Below, piece after piece: positions 21,671 to 33,547 of a stretch of DNA of 64,000 nucleotides. The stretch covers positions 12,748,348 through 12,812,347 of the forward strand of contig JAQFVV010006203.1 in NCBI GenBank assembly GCA_028023455.1. The letters run 5' to 3'. A program made the position numbers and the translations under genes. Below the pieces are notes generated by a model. That model was given only the letters and a program-made list of their open reading frames with translations, was not told where the DNA came from and ran no database searches. Within the stretch, counting starts at the first letter, position 1; every line of letters starts with the position of its first letter. Source of the stretch: Epiperipatus broadwayi (Eukaryota > Onychophora > Udeonychophora > Euonychophora > Peripatidae).

Positions 21671-22891
21671 AAATTCTGAATATGAATTCAGAAGATAAGG
21701 TCTACTAGAAGAAAAATGAAAATGGGTATGTAGAATAGTTATAATATACATGTTTGTTTGTTAAGTCAAATTATATTTAAATAATAATTTTATTTAGGCT
21801 AAACAAGGTTACATTATCTCAAAACATAAATAGATCACCATGCATTACAATTGTGTATTTGATGAATCTGGTATTAGTTCATATGGCTTGAAGCTGATTA
21901 ATGTAGATATAGTCCTTGTGATATAAAGTTCATAGGCATATGGAATAGCTTCCATGTCTCCTCATAAATGAATTTTGATGATAGTAGTTTATCTCTTTGT
22001 TTTATCTTTTGCATTGATTGTATAAAGCACAATCTTTCATCAGATTATATTTGTACATGTATTCAGAACTTTACTATAAGTGATAAAATATTTTTTAAGT
22101 TTAAAATATGAAATCCATGTTAACTTAGTGATGATGTTTTGTTGATAAATTTAATTTTAGTTGTGGATATAATAACTATCTTAATGAATTGAACTTATAA
22201 TTTCAAGGAAAAAACAAATCAATGGCAGATTAAAACTAGTATTTTTCCATTTGATGAAGAATGGAGTGAAAATGTTTAAAAATATCAACAAAACAATCAA
22301 CAAAAACGAATATTACGAGAAAATAATGATTCTTTACTCAATTTGATTTCCAAAAATCTACCAGACTGTAAGCAATAGTTATATTGACATTATTAATATG
22401 AAAGATGCAATGGAAAAATAATACATTTTCTTTATCTATAGCAGAAAATGAAGGTCACCTTCAAAATGATAACTACTTTTGGAATGTAAATTAGAGGGGG
22501 AAATGCTCCTAATTTTTTAAAAATTGTATCTTATTTAACATCATTGTTTAGCTTTAAATCATTATGTGAATAGAGAAAAATGTGGTTCTTGTCTCATAGA
22601 AAACAACTTAGAATTCTTTGCATGATAAGCAGTTAATTGTTAAATACCATAAGATATAGTACAAACTTTATTTGATAACTTGATGAACTTTCGTGATTCC
22701 AGATTACATTAAATTTGATATTGAGTTTTTTGCTGTTTTTTAATAATAAATAATACTTAATCTGATCATATAATAATATTATTATTACAATGTGATAAAT
22801 ATATCATGAATCAATCTGCCTAAAAAAATTAGAAATAGTTCTCGACCAGAAAAAGTATGCCAATGTCTACTAAAAGATTTATATATTATTA
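21671..22891. other. AT-rich DNA, no recognisable feature
   Basis: No motif-bearing frame, RNA gene or structured repeat recognised. Confidence 0.5.
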
Positions 22892-23312
22892 TAATTTTTT
22901 CAATGATGTCAGTAACACCTGTTTGTTCTCTTATCCATATATTGCATTTTCGATCTCTTCTTGTTACTCCTAACATGCATCTGTCCATATTTCTTTGAGT
23001 GGTCTGAAGTCTCTGTATTGCTCTTCTATTAAGTGTTCAAGTCTCAGATCCATAAGTAAAATGGAATTGGGCTGGACATATTGCTAGAAGAAATGATAAT
23101 AGATGGACAATTGAAATCTTAAACTGGATTCCAAGAGATTGTAAAAGACCCAGAAAGAGACTACATATGAGATGGATGGACAAAATAAGAAAGTGTGCAG
23201 GGGTGATGTGGAGAAGAGAAGCTAAAGACCGGAGAAGATGGCTTGAACTTGGAGAGACTTTCATCCTGCAGTGTATTGATAATAGTCAATTGATGATGAT
23301 GATGATATTATA
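22892..23312 (+). mobile_element. 5'-truncated, 5'-inverted RTE copy (copy C)
   Basis: 22892-23059 is the reverse complement of copy A 12416-12583. From 23058 onward the sequence is the direct-strand match to copy A from 12592 to its GATGATGATG tail. Thus the upstream part of the insert is flipped, with a gap of about 8 bases and an AAA overlap at the junction. This is the twin-priming outcome known for LINE insertion. The open frames at 22785-22988 and 23037-23264 on the minus strand are by-products. Confidence 0.85.
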
Positions 23313-26300
23313 AATTGTTTTAAATATAAGCAATATTGAATATTGCCTGGTTCCTTCTACTTGCTTCGGACAAAAATTGATATGATACGTACAAAACTTA
23401 TAAGTCAAAAATATATTAAATAATTTTTATTATTAATATTGTGCAATTAAATTATTTATTTTTATATATTATGTGTGTATGTGCTTGTATGTTTACATTG
23501 TCTTTAAAAATAAATATAATAAAAACTTAATGCCAAAGCACTTTAACTTCAATGTTAATAATCTGTAAAAAAAAAAAAAAAAAAAGATTCAATAAAAATT
23601 CTACAGGCACTTATTTAATAGAATGTGATTTAATAATAATAATATGTTGCGACTTTTTTGCCCAAAGGCAAGTAAAATAATTAATTAAGAAAGTATTATA
23701 TTTAAGTGATGACATTTACCATGTTAATAGTGGTCTGCTGATGCAATTCAACTGTAAAGCTGTATAAAAACTTCAATGAGTCTTTTAAATTATTATGACG
23801 CCTAAAATTTATCTTTCTAAAGTTATTTTATTTTCCTTTTTAATACATATATATATATATTCTACCCTGATTTAAAATGTATCGGGCCAATCTAACCGCC
23901 CCGTTCCCGCATCTCCACTTCTCCAAAATAAATATAATATAGTGAAAATCACCTGACCGGGTTCTAGCTCTAATAATTAATGAAATATTCAATTAAATGC
24001 TTTACTAGCTCAAGTTTCTTAAAATTAACTTAGGTTCTGTTTTAAACTAACTCAAATAAATATTCAGGAATTCATGAGACTAGAAGTGGAAATACGGGTG
24101 ACAAGGTAGATTACATTGAGACAATATCCCACCGGATACCACCTCAATGGCATAAGAACACTATCCCCCCCCCCTTATACTACTATTACATATAATAACT
24201 ACATAGTATTCTTATGACTTCCGCAAATTCTAATCACTAAGACTCCTTTTAACAATTAAAGTATTAATCTTTTATCTCTAATAACAATAATAGTAATCAT
24301 CTAGCTCAAATGAAATAATCTCAGGTTCTTAAATTTATTCGTATGTTAATAACATATGGTAGCAAAATATGATAAGGGATTTTATGTCATAATCTACTAC
24401 TCTGAAATTAGATTAATAATAAAACAATAATAATCACAATCTTTATTGCCTAATCCAACTAGTACAGCTTTTCTTTTATCGCAAATTTATAACCGTAATA
24501 AATTAGTTAATAATCTAATATCCCCTCTTTTTTTTATCTTTAAGTAATAAAATAAATTAATAAGTGGCAGTGTTTAGATAATCTGATAAATAAAGCAAGT
24601 GGCAACTAATAGCATATAATTTAGCAAAATCTTATGATAATGGATTGATGACCAGTAACGCAATGCAATTTATAATTATTTAATTACAAGAACATCAATA
24701 AATATTTAAGATTAAACATACTTCTCTATTTATCTTTTGTGCAACAATCATATACTTAGTTTAATTGTTGTGAACATACTCTGTGAATTCAGGCAATGAT
24801 GTAGAGAAAACAAAACTCAGACACAAGTTTTAATAAACAAATCTTAAAATTTTATTAACATCAATAAAATAAATAAATAAAACAAACAAATCTATTTACA
24901 TCTATTTACAAAGGATATCCTCATTTTTCTTTACACTATAATAATTGAATTATACACATTTATATTTCTTTTATCGTTAATTACTTATTATGCCTTTTAA
25001 AAGTCATTTATTTATTTCTCATTAGGTTTATCATATCACTTATTTTAAATATTTTATGGGTAACACCATTCTTTACCTTTTAATATTAAAGTTACTGTAT
25101 TATAAATTATCTATGTGGATAAACATCATTTATAACATCATAATTTTACAATCAATATGGTTTTTAAAAGAAAATTACATTTTCTTGTAACTTTATATAA
25201 GTCACTCCGTATATTATTCAAATATTATTATTGCTTTTAACGTTTATTCTTCAATGCTCGTAAACTATAATACGTTTATCCCATAAGCCATACTCATGTA
25301 TAATACTATAACATGGGTTTAATTATCACCTGTTACAGTTTCACATATACTATAATTATCGAATGTTATTGTATTTTTTAAATATGCAATACTTATATTT
25401 TTTAAAATATAATTAACAATAAGAAAACGTGAAATTATATTTAATATTTTTGTATATTTCTATTTGGATATACTTTTATAAAATTATAGTTCATTTCTTA
25501 AAAAATTAAAATAATTATCTAACTCTTTCCCTTCTTAGGATATCTGCATCTTTCTTTCAATAATCATAATCTACTCTTCGTTAATACTTAACTATTCTTA
25601 TTCCAAATAATAGCATGACATACATTCTAAAATATCTATTGTTTCCCTTTTAATAGACTTATCATATAACGATGTAGTTGCAAGAAATACAGATAAAGAT
25701 AGTGAAAGATGTATAGGATATCGGGAGGATAGATAGATAACTTATCCACAATATACTTCAAAAAATGTATGGAACAGTGTGAATAGGTCCGACATTCATT
25801 GTCTAATAACCTTGGCGATAAGTATGATGTGGCAGCTATTTACTCAGCTTTACCAAACATCTAGTAAGACTCATAAGAAATATATAAAATACCACTGTCC
25901 AAGACAACATGTGTACCAGTCGTAGGGCTTTGTTAACTACGCTGATTAACATCTAAACTACTTATTATTTCATTCCCTGTAGCATCCTAGTTTTTAATAC
26001 ATCCTCTTGGTTTCCGAATTACCACGTACTACCAAGTCACTACCCAAACTATCTCTCAAGATTTTTACTGTATCCAACATCGATAAAATACTAACTACTT
26101 TTTAAAAACAATAAACAAAATTCTCTAATATAAAGCATTTCCCTATTCCATAAGAACAATTTGTCTTGCTTTATTACATTGTAGGTTCAACATCTACGTT
26201 TTGTTAAAATAACATTTAAATATCCCAATCGGAAAATTAACAGAAAATATCACATAACCATCGGTTATATTGAACTATATTAATAACACATAAAATGATT

Positions 26301-28736
26301 ATCGTATGCATATTTTTAAAAATCTAATCACATCTCAAAGTGTTTTAGAGTGTTGTTTTCAAAAATGCGTTTTACAACAATAATAACAATAAAACTTTTG
26401 CGCTACATTCATTCGATTCTCAGCTGATCTAAATAAATAAAACATACATTATATATCATTAATAATTATAAATATTACCAAAAACAATCTTTATCTTCCT
26501 TTCAGAGTTCGTAGTAGGCTTCTTTCTCTTCGAGCATCACAAACATACAAATTTCCACATACATACAATTTTATTTTAAAATTCAAAATCAAAACACATT
26601 ACTTCATATAATGTTATATTACGAATCAATGTATTTTGTTTTCCCTATCGCTATCTAAAACTTAATGTTTAACTTAGATTAGTAAAGAAAATAATTCAAA
26701 CCATAATCACATATTTTTCTGACGGTAAATCTTGGTTAGTCCCATAATATTTATTATTTCTTCTTTTGTCCGAATGTTCTCCTTTATGCTTATTAAAGTT
26801 TTAAATAAATTAGTTCATTTAACAAACTGTTTAGACGATCTTTAGTTTTAGTGTTTAATTCAAAATTATTAAAAAACATTTTATTTAGTTATCCCACGAA
26901 GCTTTTTAATGTTCTGGTGAATATTACCACGGTGCGTTGATGCATCTTTATTTCTAGTTAAACTACAATTATTTAATAATTACGGTACCAATTGCATTTT
27001 CCATGGATCCAATATTTTATATTTCTCTTCTGTAAAATATTTTTTTTTTTTTTAGGCAAGTGTTTTCCTTGGTAAACTTCACTTTCATTCATTATTATTT
27101 TATATACACTACTTTCGATCTTTAACTATTTTCTAGAGTACTTTCTCAAGTCATCTTAAAGAAAGCAATTCAAACTACTTCAATATTAAAATTCCTTTTG
27201 TCCATTCATTCTTATATGAATAATACTTATTTTTATTTTCCATTATCTTCATTAACTCTGCACACAATGTCCTTTCATTGATTTTATACGCACGAAAACA
27301 GCTTTCATAGTGATACGCTATATAAACTATATCAACGAATAATATTAACATATTTGGAACATTATAAAATTTAAAACTTGGTTTTAAGAATCTATCCATT
27401 TCCTACTGAAAACTCCCGATTATATTTCTATAGAATCCACTGGCAGGTTACTGTAAAGTTAGTGAAACATTATTATGAAAAACTTTTTTAAAATTTTATT
27501 CTAAGATTCTCTTCGGATGATTTTTAAATTGTCAGTTGGCTTCTTTCAAAGATATTATTAAAATTATAATAAAATTGACTAATAAATTGAAGAAAGAAAA
27601 AAAAAATTTAGAGAGCTTAAAATTTTACCTCTGCTCTGGAGTCAACACATTTTTGTTCTCCTAGTTTATACAATTAGTTGGCGCGATTTTTTGTTGTCTG
27701 CCAAGATCTATTTTTTTTTTATTGGTCAATTCCTACTTGGATTGATAAACAATTTCTAAAGTTTTAAAATTATGACGTAATAGACTTAAATATTAACTCA
27801 TTATTATTTTTAAATCAATTATTATCTATTATAATTTAATTACCTTTAAAATAATTTTGAAACAATAATTAATAAAAATGCATACTACTTATTTTTATTA
27901 TGATGTGTGACAATTCTATCCAATTCTATAATATACTATTTAAATATTTTAATTATTAGTATTAATTTAAACCAGTACTTATACATAGAATATTCCAGAC
28001 AGTCACATAGTCATTTCTGGTGTTTAGTCTATTTTTATCTGTCTGAATAAATTTGCTACTTATATTATATAAAATAATTATGTAAAATTTTGAAAAACAA
28101 TTTAGAAAAATATAGAATTAGATACAATTCTCATCATCACAATATTTATTATTAAATATATCATATTAAAAAAAATTTACTGCTTACTATAATCTATAAT
28201 TTTAAATACTACATAATATTAATTTTAAAATTTTTTAGTAATTGACCATTTATAACCATCACTGACCTATAGAAAAGAGCACAATATATATATATATATG
28301 CACGTAAGAAAAAATAAACAATCTTAAATAGTTCATTCCTGTTCAAAAACCACTCTAACACACATACATAACCATAGAAAGAAAAGGCAGTTTTCATCAA
28401 GTTTGATAATTTACCGAGTGGTCATACTTTTGAGTTATTTTATATTTTCATTTTACTCTCTATCTAAGGATAACTAGGTAACCATTTACTGATAAATATT
28501 GGACAATTAACTGAATTGGCTATAGGGTTGTTACTTACAGAAACATTCCAAGCCTTTAAAAAATATGTCATTTACCAATCGATATTGGATAGTTAATTAG
28601 ATTGACTTTGGTCAACTATCTGAAAGAAAACTTCCTTGCACATTGGAAAAATTCTAAGTTTAATTAGTCTGAATTCGAACACAAATTATCTGCACAATAA
28701 GTGGTTGCTTAACATTGTACCACAAAGTTCTTAAAT
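23313..28736. other. Long stretch without recognised gene; C-rich, CpG-retaining part at 23870-27700
   Basis: From about 23870 to 27700 the plus strand is visibly richer in C than G and keeps many CpG dinucleotides, unlike the flanks. There is a C-run (CCCCCCCCCC) near 24166. A minus-strand frame at 27175-27399 (74 aa, Met start after a G/A-rich lead) shows no known motif. This may be one large element or transcription unit on the minus strand; I could not identify it. 28440-28620 holds a weak 45-bp direct repeat. Confidence 0.4.
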
Positions 28737-28914
28737 ATATAATATAGAAAGCATACCAATAGCTCAACCAAGCTCTTAATTGATAAATGCAGTAAGAAAA
28801 AATATTTAAAATCTCTATCTGGAACGTTCAAGATAGAGATTTTAAATATTTTCTCTTACTGCACTTATCAATTAAGAGCTTGTTTGAGCTATTGGTACAC
28901 TCTCTATATTACAT
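28737..28914. repeat. Near-perfect palindrome, 84-nt arms
   Basis: The arms at 28737-28820 and 28831-28914 are reverse complements with few mismatches around a 10-base centre, 'ggaacgttca'. The transcript would form a long hairpin on either strand. The pair TAGAGATTTTAAAT at the centre resembles the sequence just after the F2 motif at 21615, so it may be derived from that family. Confidence 0.8.
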
Positions 28915-28959
28915 ATTTGTAAATACAAGCTTATAAAAGCAATGTCATGCTATATACGA

Positions 28960-29235
28960 CTTGCTTTATTGATTATATATATATATGATAAACAAAGCAA
29001 GTTATAAATTTCGTAACTTACTCTTAGCTTGCATTTTATGATTACTAGATGGAGCTTTACCAATAGCTCCTAACAAGCTTTTGTTTACATAAATGCCGAG
29101 AGAGATAGAATTCAATATCTCTTTCATTGTCTCCACCTAGTCACACTGGTTATCAGTTGAATGATGATACTACCTAACTGAAATGTAGGTACAAAGTTCA
29201 TTTATATCAATAACTTTTGAAAACCTTCATTTTAA
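28960..29235 (-). repeat. Hammerhead family F3 repeat, copy 3 (decayed)
   Basis: The segment parallels 7125-7400, sharing 'tagctcc.aacaagctt' and 'ggagctt'. The region where the ribozyme should be (complement of about 29120-29185) is rearranged and no complete core remains. Confidence 0.5.
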
Positions 29236-29240
29236 TATGA

Positions 29241-29500
29241 CATTGAAAGAATTATGAAACTAAAATGGAACTAGATTGGACTATTTTTAGAAAAAAGGAT
29301 AATAAATAGACAATATTAGTTTTACATTAAATTCCAAGATATTGTAAACTTTCTAGAAAGAGATCACATGTGAGATTGGTGGATGAAATAAAGAAGTTTG
29401 ATTGGTATATTGTGGAAAAGAGATGCTAAGAATCGAAACTGTATTAAACTTGAATTGACTTTCATCCTATAGTGGATTGACAATGGTTGAAATGATAATG
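29241..29500 (+). mobile_element. RTE 3'-end fragment (copy D)
   Basis: Aligns by eye to copy A from about 12571 to its end: 'gagatcacatgtgaga', 'gtggaaaagagatgctaa' and 'gtggattgacaatggttga' correspond. It is more diverged than copies B and C, with several small gaps, and has no coding potential. Confidence 0.8.
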
Positions 29501-30457
29501 GTATATGTTGTAACTACTGAAATTTGAAATAAATTTCAGTATGTGAGTTAATCATAATTTTTTTTCTTTTCTTGTTTGATTTTAATGGTGAATATATTAA
29601 CCTGGGGAATATTGGAATATGTTGTTATGACAACATATAATATTGGAATAAAAAATGTTTATTAATTCTGGTATATAAAACAATTGTGAATTGTTTTTGT
29701 TTGTTTTAAAAATAGATGTATAAATAATAAAGTTTATCTTCTTAATGAAGTTATTAATTTTTCTTTATTATATATACCTTCATTACAAAATTCACAATAA
29801 TAGGTTACAAATAATACACCTAAATATTTAATGTCTCAAGTATATTTGTTATTTTATTTATATAATATTATGTTGAAAAATATGTGTAAGAATATATTTC
29901 CAATGTAGTATAAAATAAGATAGTTTAAATTGTTTAGATTATGTTGGGGTGAAATAATCTTATTTGTGTTTTAAAAACTACAGTAATAATTGTGAATTTT
30001 TCTTATCATTTATTATTACCATGTAATAAGATTTTATTCATGAAATTGAACAAAGAGTTAATACATAGTGTTGCTATAGTTTCTCTGATGTTAATTTAAA
30101 AAGTTTATGAATAAAACTAAGCAGATTAAACTCGCTCTTATCTTGGCTTCAATAGAAGCAAATCTAAGTTATTTCATATGATTTTTTTTGTTTTTAAAAG
30201 TATATGATTATTAAATGGATAGAATGATTGATTGAAAGCAATATTATTCATCCATTAACTGGACAAAATTGTCAGGAATTTATGAGAGGTGACAATTTGT
30301 TGAAGAATGAAAATAATTTGTAATGTTTTTAAAAAAAATCATCCGAATATTTCTTTGCTTTAAAAATGGATAATGCTTACTTTTCAATGAAAAGATATAA
30401 ATGCTAACAACATCAAAATGTATACAAGAATTATGTTTACCTGAAAATATAGTTAAA
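29501..30457. other. AT-rich DNA, no recognisable feature
   Basis: Nothing recognised. Confidence 0.5.
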
Positions 30458-31506
30458 CCCGGGTCTCATTTTATGCGGTAGATGGGTTCCACAGAAAACC
30501 CACATTAAAAAAAATTGCATAAAAATAGACTTAATTTACCTTGAAAAATGGGGGATGGGGTCTGTAATTTTCAGAATTCGCATAAAAGCAAAGCAACAAG
30601 GAAAAAATACTTTAAAATTCGCATTAAAAAAATAAGGAAATAAAGTATGACTAATAAAAAATATCAAATATTTGAAAAAAATTGATACAAGACAAACTTT
30701 TTTTACTTTTTTTTTTTAACTACAGTATTTAATTTAACATTTTTTTCTTACGTACTTTAATCATTATGCGGTTCATTTGTAAACTGGTAAGAAATCAGAT
30801 TCATCGATGTGATATGATGTAGCTTCTCCTTGAACGAAGTCAAGAATCTCTCAGCAATTATGCCCAGAGAAAACTTATTAGCCACTTTATTTTCCATTCC
30901 CCACTCTAAGTTTTCCCATATTCTGCTCCATCCCATTTGCACAACTAATGCCAATTTCAGTCTTATGCTGTGTTAATAGTTTTCTGTTGACAACTGATTT
31001 TTACTACTGAAATAAATTTTAAATGTTCACATTTTGTTTCTATATTTAAAAAATGAGATCGCAATCAAACAAAAAGATTATACATTATCATTAGAAATAT
31101 TTTCAGTTTATATAATCAATAAAATCTTTGTTATTATTTATTTTAAAAATCTAAAAAAATATTTATTTTTGTTATAATTAACAAAATACGTTTTAAAAGT
31201 TTAAAATTTTTGAATATTTATTGCGATATTTTTATATGTAAGTATAAATCTATTATTATTATTTACTCATTAGTATAAGTAGGTTATTTATTTTAAATAC
31301 AGCTTCAGGCCATATTCACGTTAGCTGCTAATATAACGTTATATTTTTTGAAAAAAAAAAAGTATTTCAAGTCAAAATAAGTTATTAATAATTTAAATTT
31401 CTTGATATCTAATAAATATAGTTAAACATGAAAAATAATAAGATGAAACATGAATCACATAACTTCAAAATCGCATTAAAATAATCCGCATAAAACGAGA
31501 CCCAGG
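30458..31506. mobile_element. TIR element, possibly pogo/Tigger-like, non-autonomous
   Basis: The left end, cccgggtctcattttatgcg (30458-30477), is the complement of the right end (31486-31506) with two mismatches. The 21-bp termini resemble the 'GGTxTCxTTTTAT' style of pogo/Tigger ends, though that is only a resemblance. TA lies directly outside the right end. The left subterminal phrase repeats 'gcataaaa' motifs. There is no transposase. The interior contains a LINE 3' end at 30779-30935. Confidence 0.6.
30779..30935 (-). mobile_element. LINE 3'-end fragment, same family as 56198-57152
   Basis: The plus-strand run from 'gatgtgatatgatgtagcttctcc' to 'ctgctccatccc' matches 56198-56340 closely, including 'gaagtcaagaat' and 'tctcagcaattatgcccaga'. 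On the minus strand this is the last codons and 3' UTR of that LINE, ending in a degenerate CATCA repeat tail. The open frame at 30757-30954 is this fragment read through. Confidence 0.75.
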
Positions 31507-33250
31507 TATATATGAGATTGATGAGTTATTTTCACACAGAATAGAAATTGGTTCAATTTCCATAGCATTGTCATGGATGAAACTAACATCTATTCACTTG
31601 TAATGTTTTAAGAATTATTTTGCTAAATGAAGGAATAATTTGGATATAAATTAGTGTTTGCACACTTATAATGTTATATAGATTAAATACTTGCTAAATG
31701 AAAGAATAATTTGTATATACAGCAGATATTGGAATTAATAAAATGTGCTTCAAATCTAGAATCTAATAACTTTTCATAATATTTCTACTGTTTTTGAAAT
31801 AATAAAACATCATTGGATTGGGGTTTAAGAAATAGATTATTAAAACTATGGCACTATTTTGGAAATATCATATTTGAAGATAATTGATCGGATCATTTGC
31901 TAATATATATTATTATTATTATTATTATTATTTGTTTATATATATAATTGTATAATTTAAATTATAAAAAAAAATGATTTTACAATTCTTTATCTTCTTA
32001 TTAGTCAATTATAAATTAATTTCAAGTATTTATTTTTATTTTATTCTCTTAGAACAATGTGAACGAATAAGTAGATTCAACTTTAGTATATTTTTATTTC
32101 CATTAACTATTTTTTATATATGAAGATTAAGAATGTCCTTGACTCTTATATTTTGAAAAATGTATATGTGTTACAATATATTTGTATTATATAAATATAC
32201 ATTGTAGTCTTAGCATTTGATAGGTGAAGTAACATGTGAATTCACCTATTTGATTTAAAAGGATTAATGTCTATTGAAACCATATTGCATAATTAGATCA
32301 TATGTATATATTTTAAAGGTTTTTTGCCATATATTTTTTTATTTTCATTTATATCCATTTAATAAATTTTGAATTAATTTTAAAACAAATTAACTTATTT
32401 GGTTGTTATTTATCATTTAATGGTACTTGGATAAGATACAATTTATGAATGGATTATACCACATAATTCATTAGAAGCAGTTATAAAATAATTCAGAAAT
32501 CAAAACACTGGGTGGGAAAGAAAAATAATTACATGTCATTTTTTGTATTGAATTTTATGTTCATTATCTAACCGAAATATATTTTTATATAGCACATCCT
32601 TAAATATTTAATAAATAATTAGAAGTAATTATTTTGTTAGTAACAAGTAACAGTTATATTAAGATAGAAATTATACATGAATTGATTCAATGATTGATGA
32701 AGCTACAAATATAATAATTATTGAAAATGAGTTAAGGTAATTGTAATCAGATGTTTGCATATTTTCTTTGTTTTAAACTATTATTGATTAAAGTGAATAT
32801 TATATTAAGTCATTATACAGCCATAAAGATCATAATCTTATTCAGTTATAGAGCTGTTAATAACAATATATTTTATTGTTATAAATTAAAATAATTTGTT
32901 TTAATTATAACTAAAAATTCATTGATGTGGATCCTAAATTCAATTTAAATATTAAATTTTAATATTAATATTTGATTATAATAAACATTAATTATATTTC
33001 ATATGTTTCAATAATCATAGTCTAAAGTTTTAATAACTTAACTTTATTAAGCTGAAGAGTAATTGGATATGATTTGTCATTTGTGTTGGTATAAGCATCA
33101 AATAGGAAACTATCATTTATTTTACATATTGTTGTGATTGGATATTATAATTTTTAATGTTATTTAAAAAAATGGTTCTATTTTATAGTATTATAAGTTA
33201 TAGATGTAATACACAGGTTTATATATACCTGTGTCTATATATGTAATAGA
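31507..33250. other. AT-rich DNA, no recognisable feature
   Basis: Short ATT microsatellite near 31905-31935. Nothing else recognised. Confidence 0.5.
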
Positions 33251-33547
33251 CAGGGTATGAGCACAGACTTTCACATGACCCACCACTCTCCACACTATCT
33301 CATAACACTGATACACCTGAATGCACATATGTTGAAAAAATAAATAATCACCAATATACGTATTTCATGCTAAACCAGCAATCATCAGTTGGTCCAGATT
33401 ACCATCGCTACACATATATGCTACAAGTGCTCAGATACATATTAAGATAGCAAATCCTCCTACTTTAATGGACAGGCTTCAATGTACTCCACACTCCAAC
33501 TCTTCAACTGTCCATCCAATTGAAAATCTGATGATGGAACACTCAAA
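33251..33547 (-). mobile_element. Hammerhead-bearing SINE-like repeat (family F1, copy 1)
   Basis: This about 300-bp repeat recurs at 40877-41229, at 41326-41698 (inverted) and partly at 59681-59790. On the minus strand the order is body, hammerhead motif (33350-33393), then a segment containing 'gagatagtgtgga' followed in other copies by a B-box-like GGTTCAAATCC. A hammerhead combined with pol III-like boxes recalls the Sm-alpha retroposons of schistosomes; the kinship is inference. There is no open frame. Confidence 0.65.
33350..33393 (-). ncRNA. Hammerhead ribozyme candidate, all core positions intact (F1)
   Basis: On the minus strand, helix I ACCAA (plus 33389-33393) precedes CTGATGA (plus 33382-33388). 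Stem II is TGCT, loop GGTTT, AGCA (plus 33377-33380 and 33368-33371), four perfect pairs. GAAA is at plus 33363-33366. Helix III is the self-complementary ATACGTAT, of which the outer pairs flank a small loop. The candidate cleavage base is A (plus 33355), giving AUA, an allowed NUH triplet. Helix I is closed by TTGGT (plus 33350-33354), five perfect pairs. Self-cleavage is predicted between plus positions 33355 and 33354. Type I topology with a short helix III matches animal retroelement hammerheads. Confidence 0.75.

Noticed and set aside
27175-27399. 74-aa minus-strand frame as a gene
   Set aside because: No recognisable motif and length expected by chance in 64 kb; kept only as a note.
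33521-33547. Second CTGATGA within family F1
   Set aside because: No GAAA with a stem II follows at the right distance.
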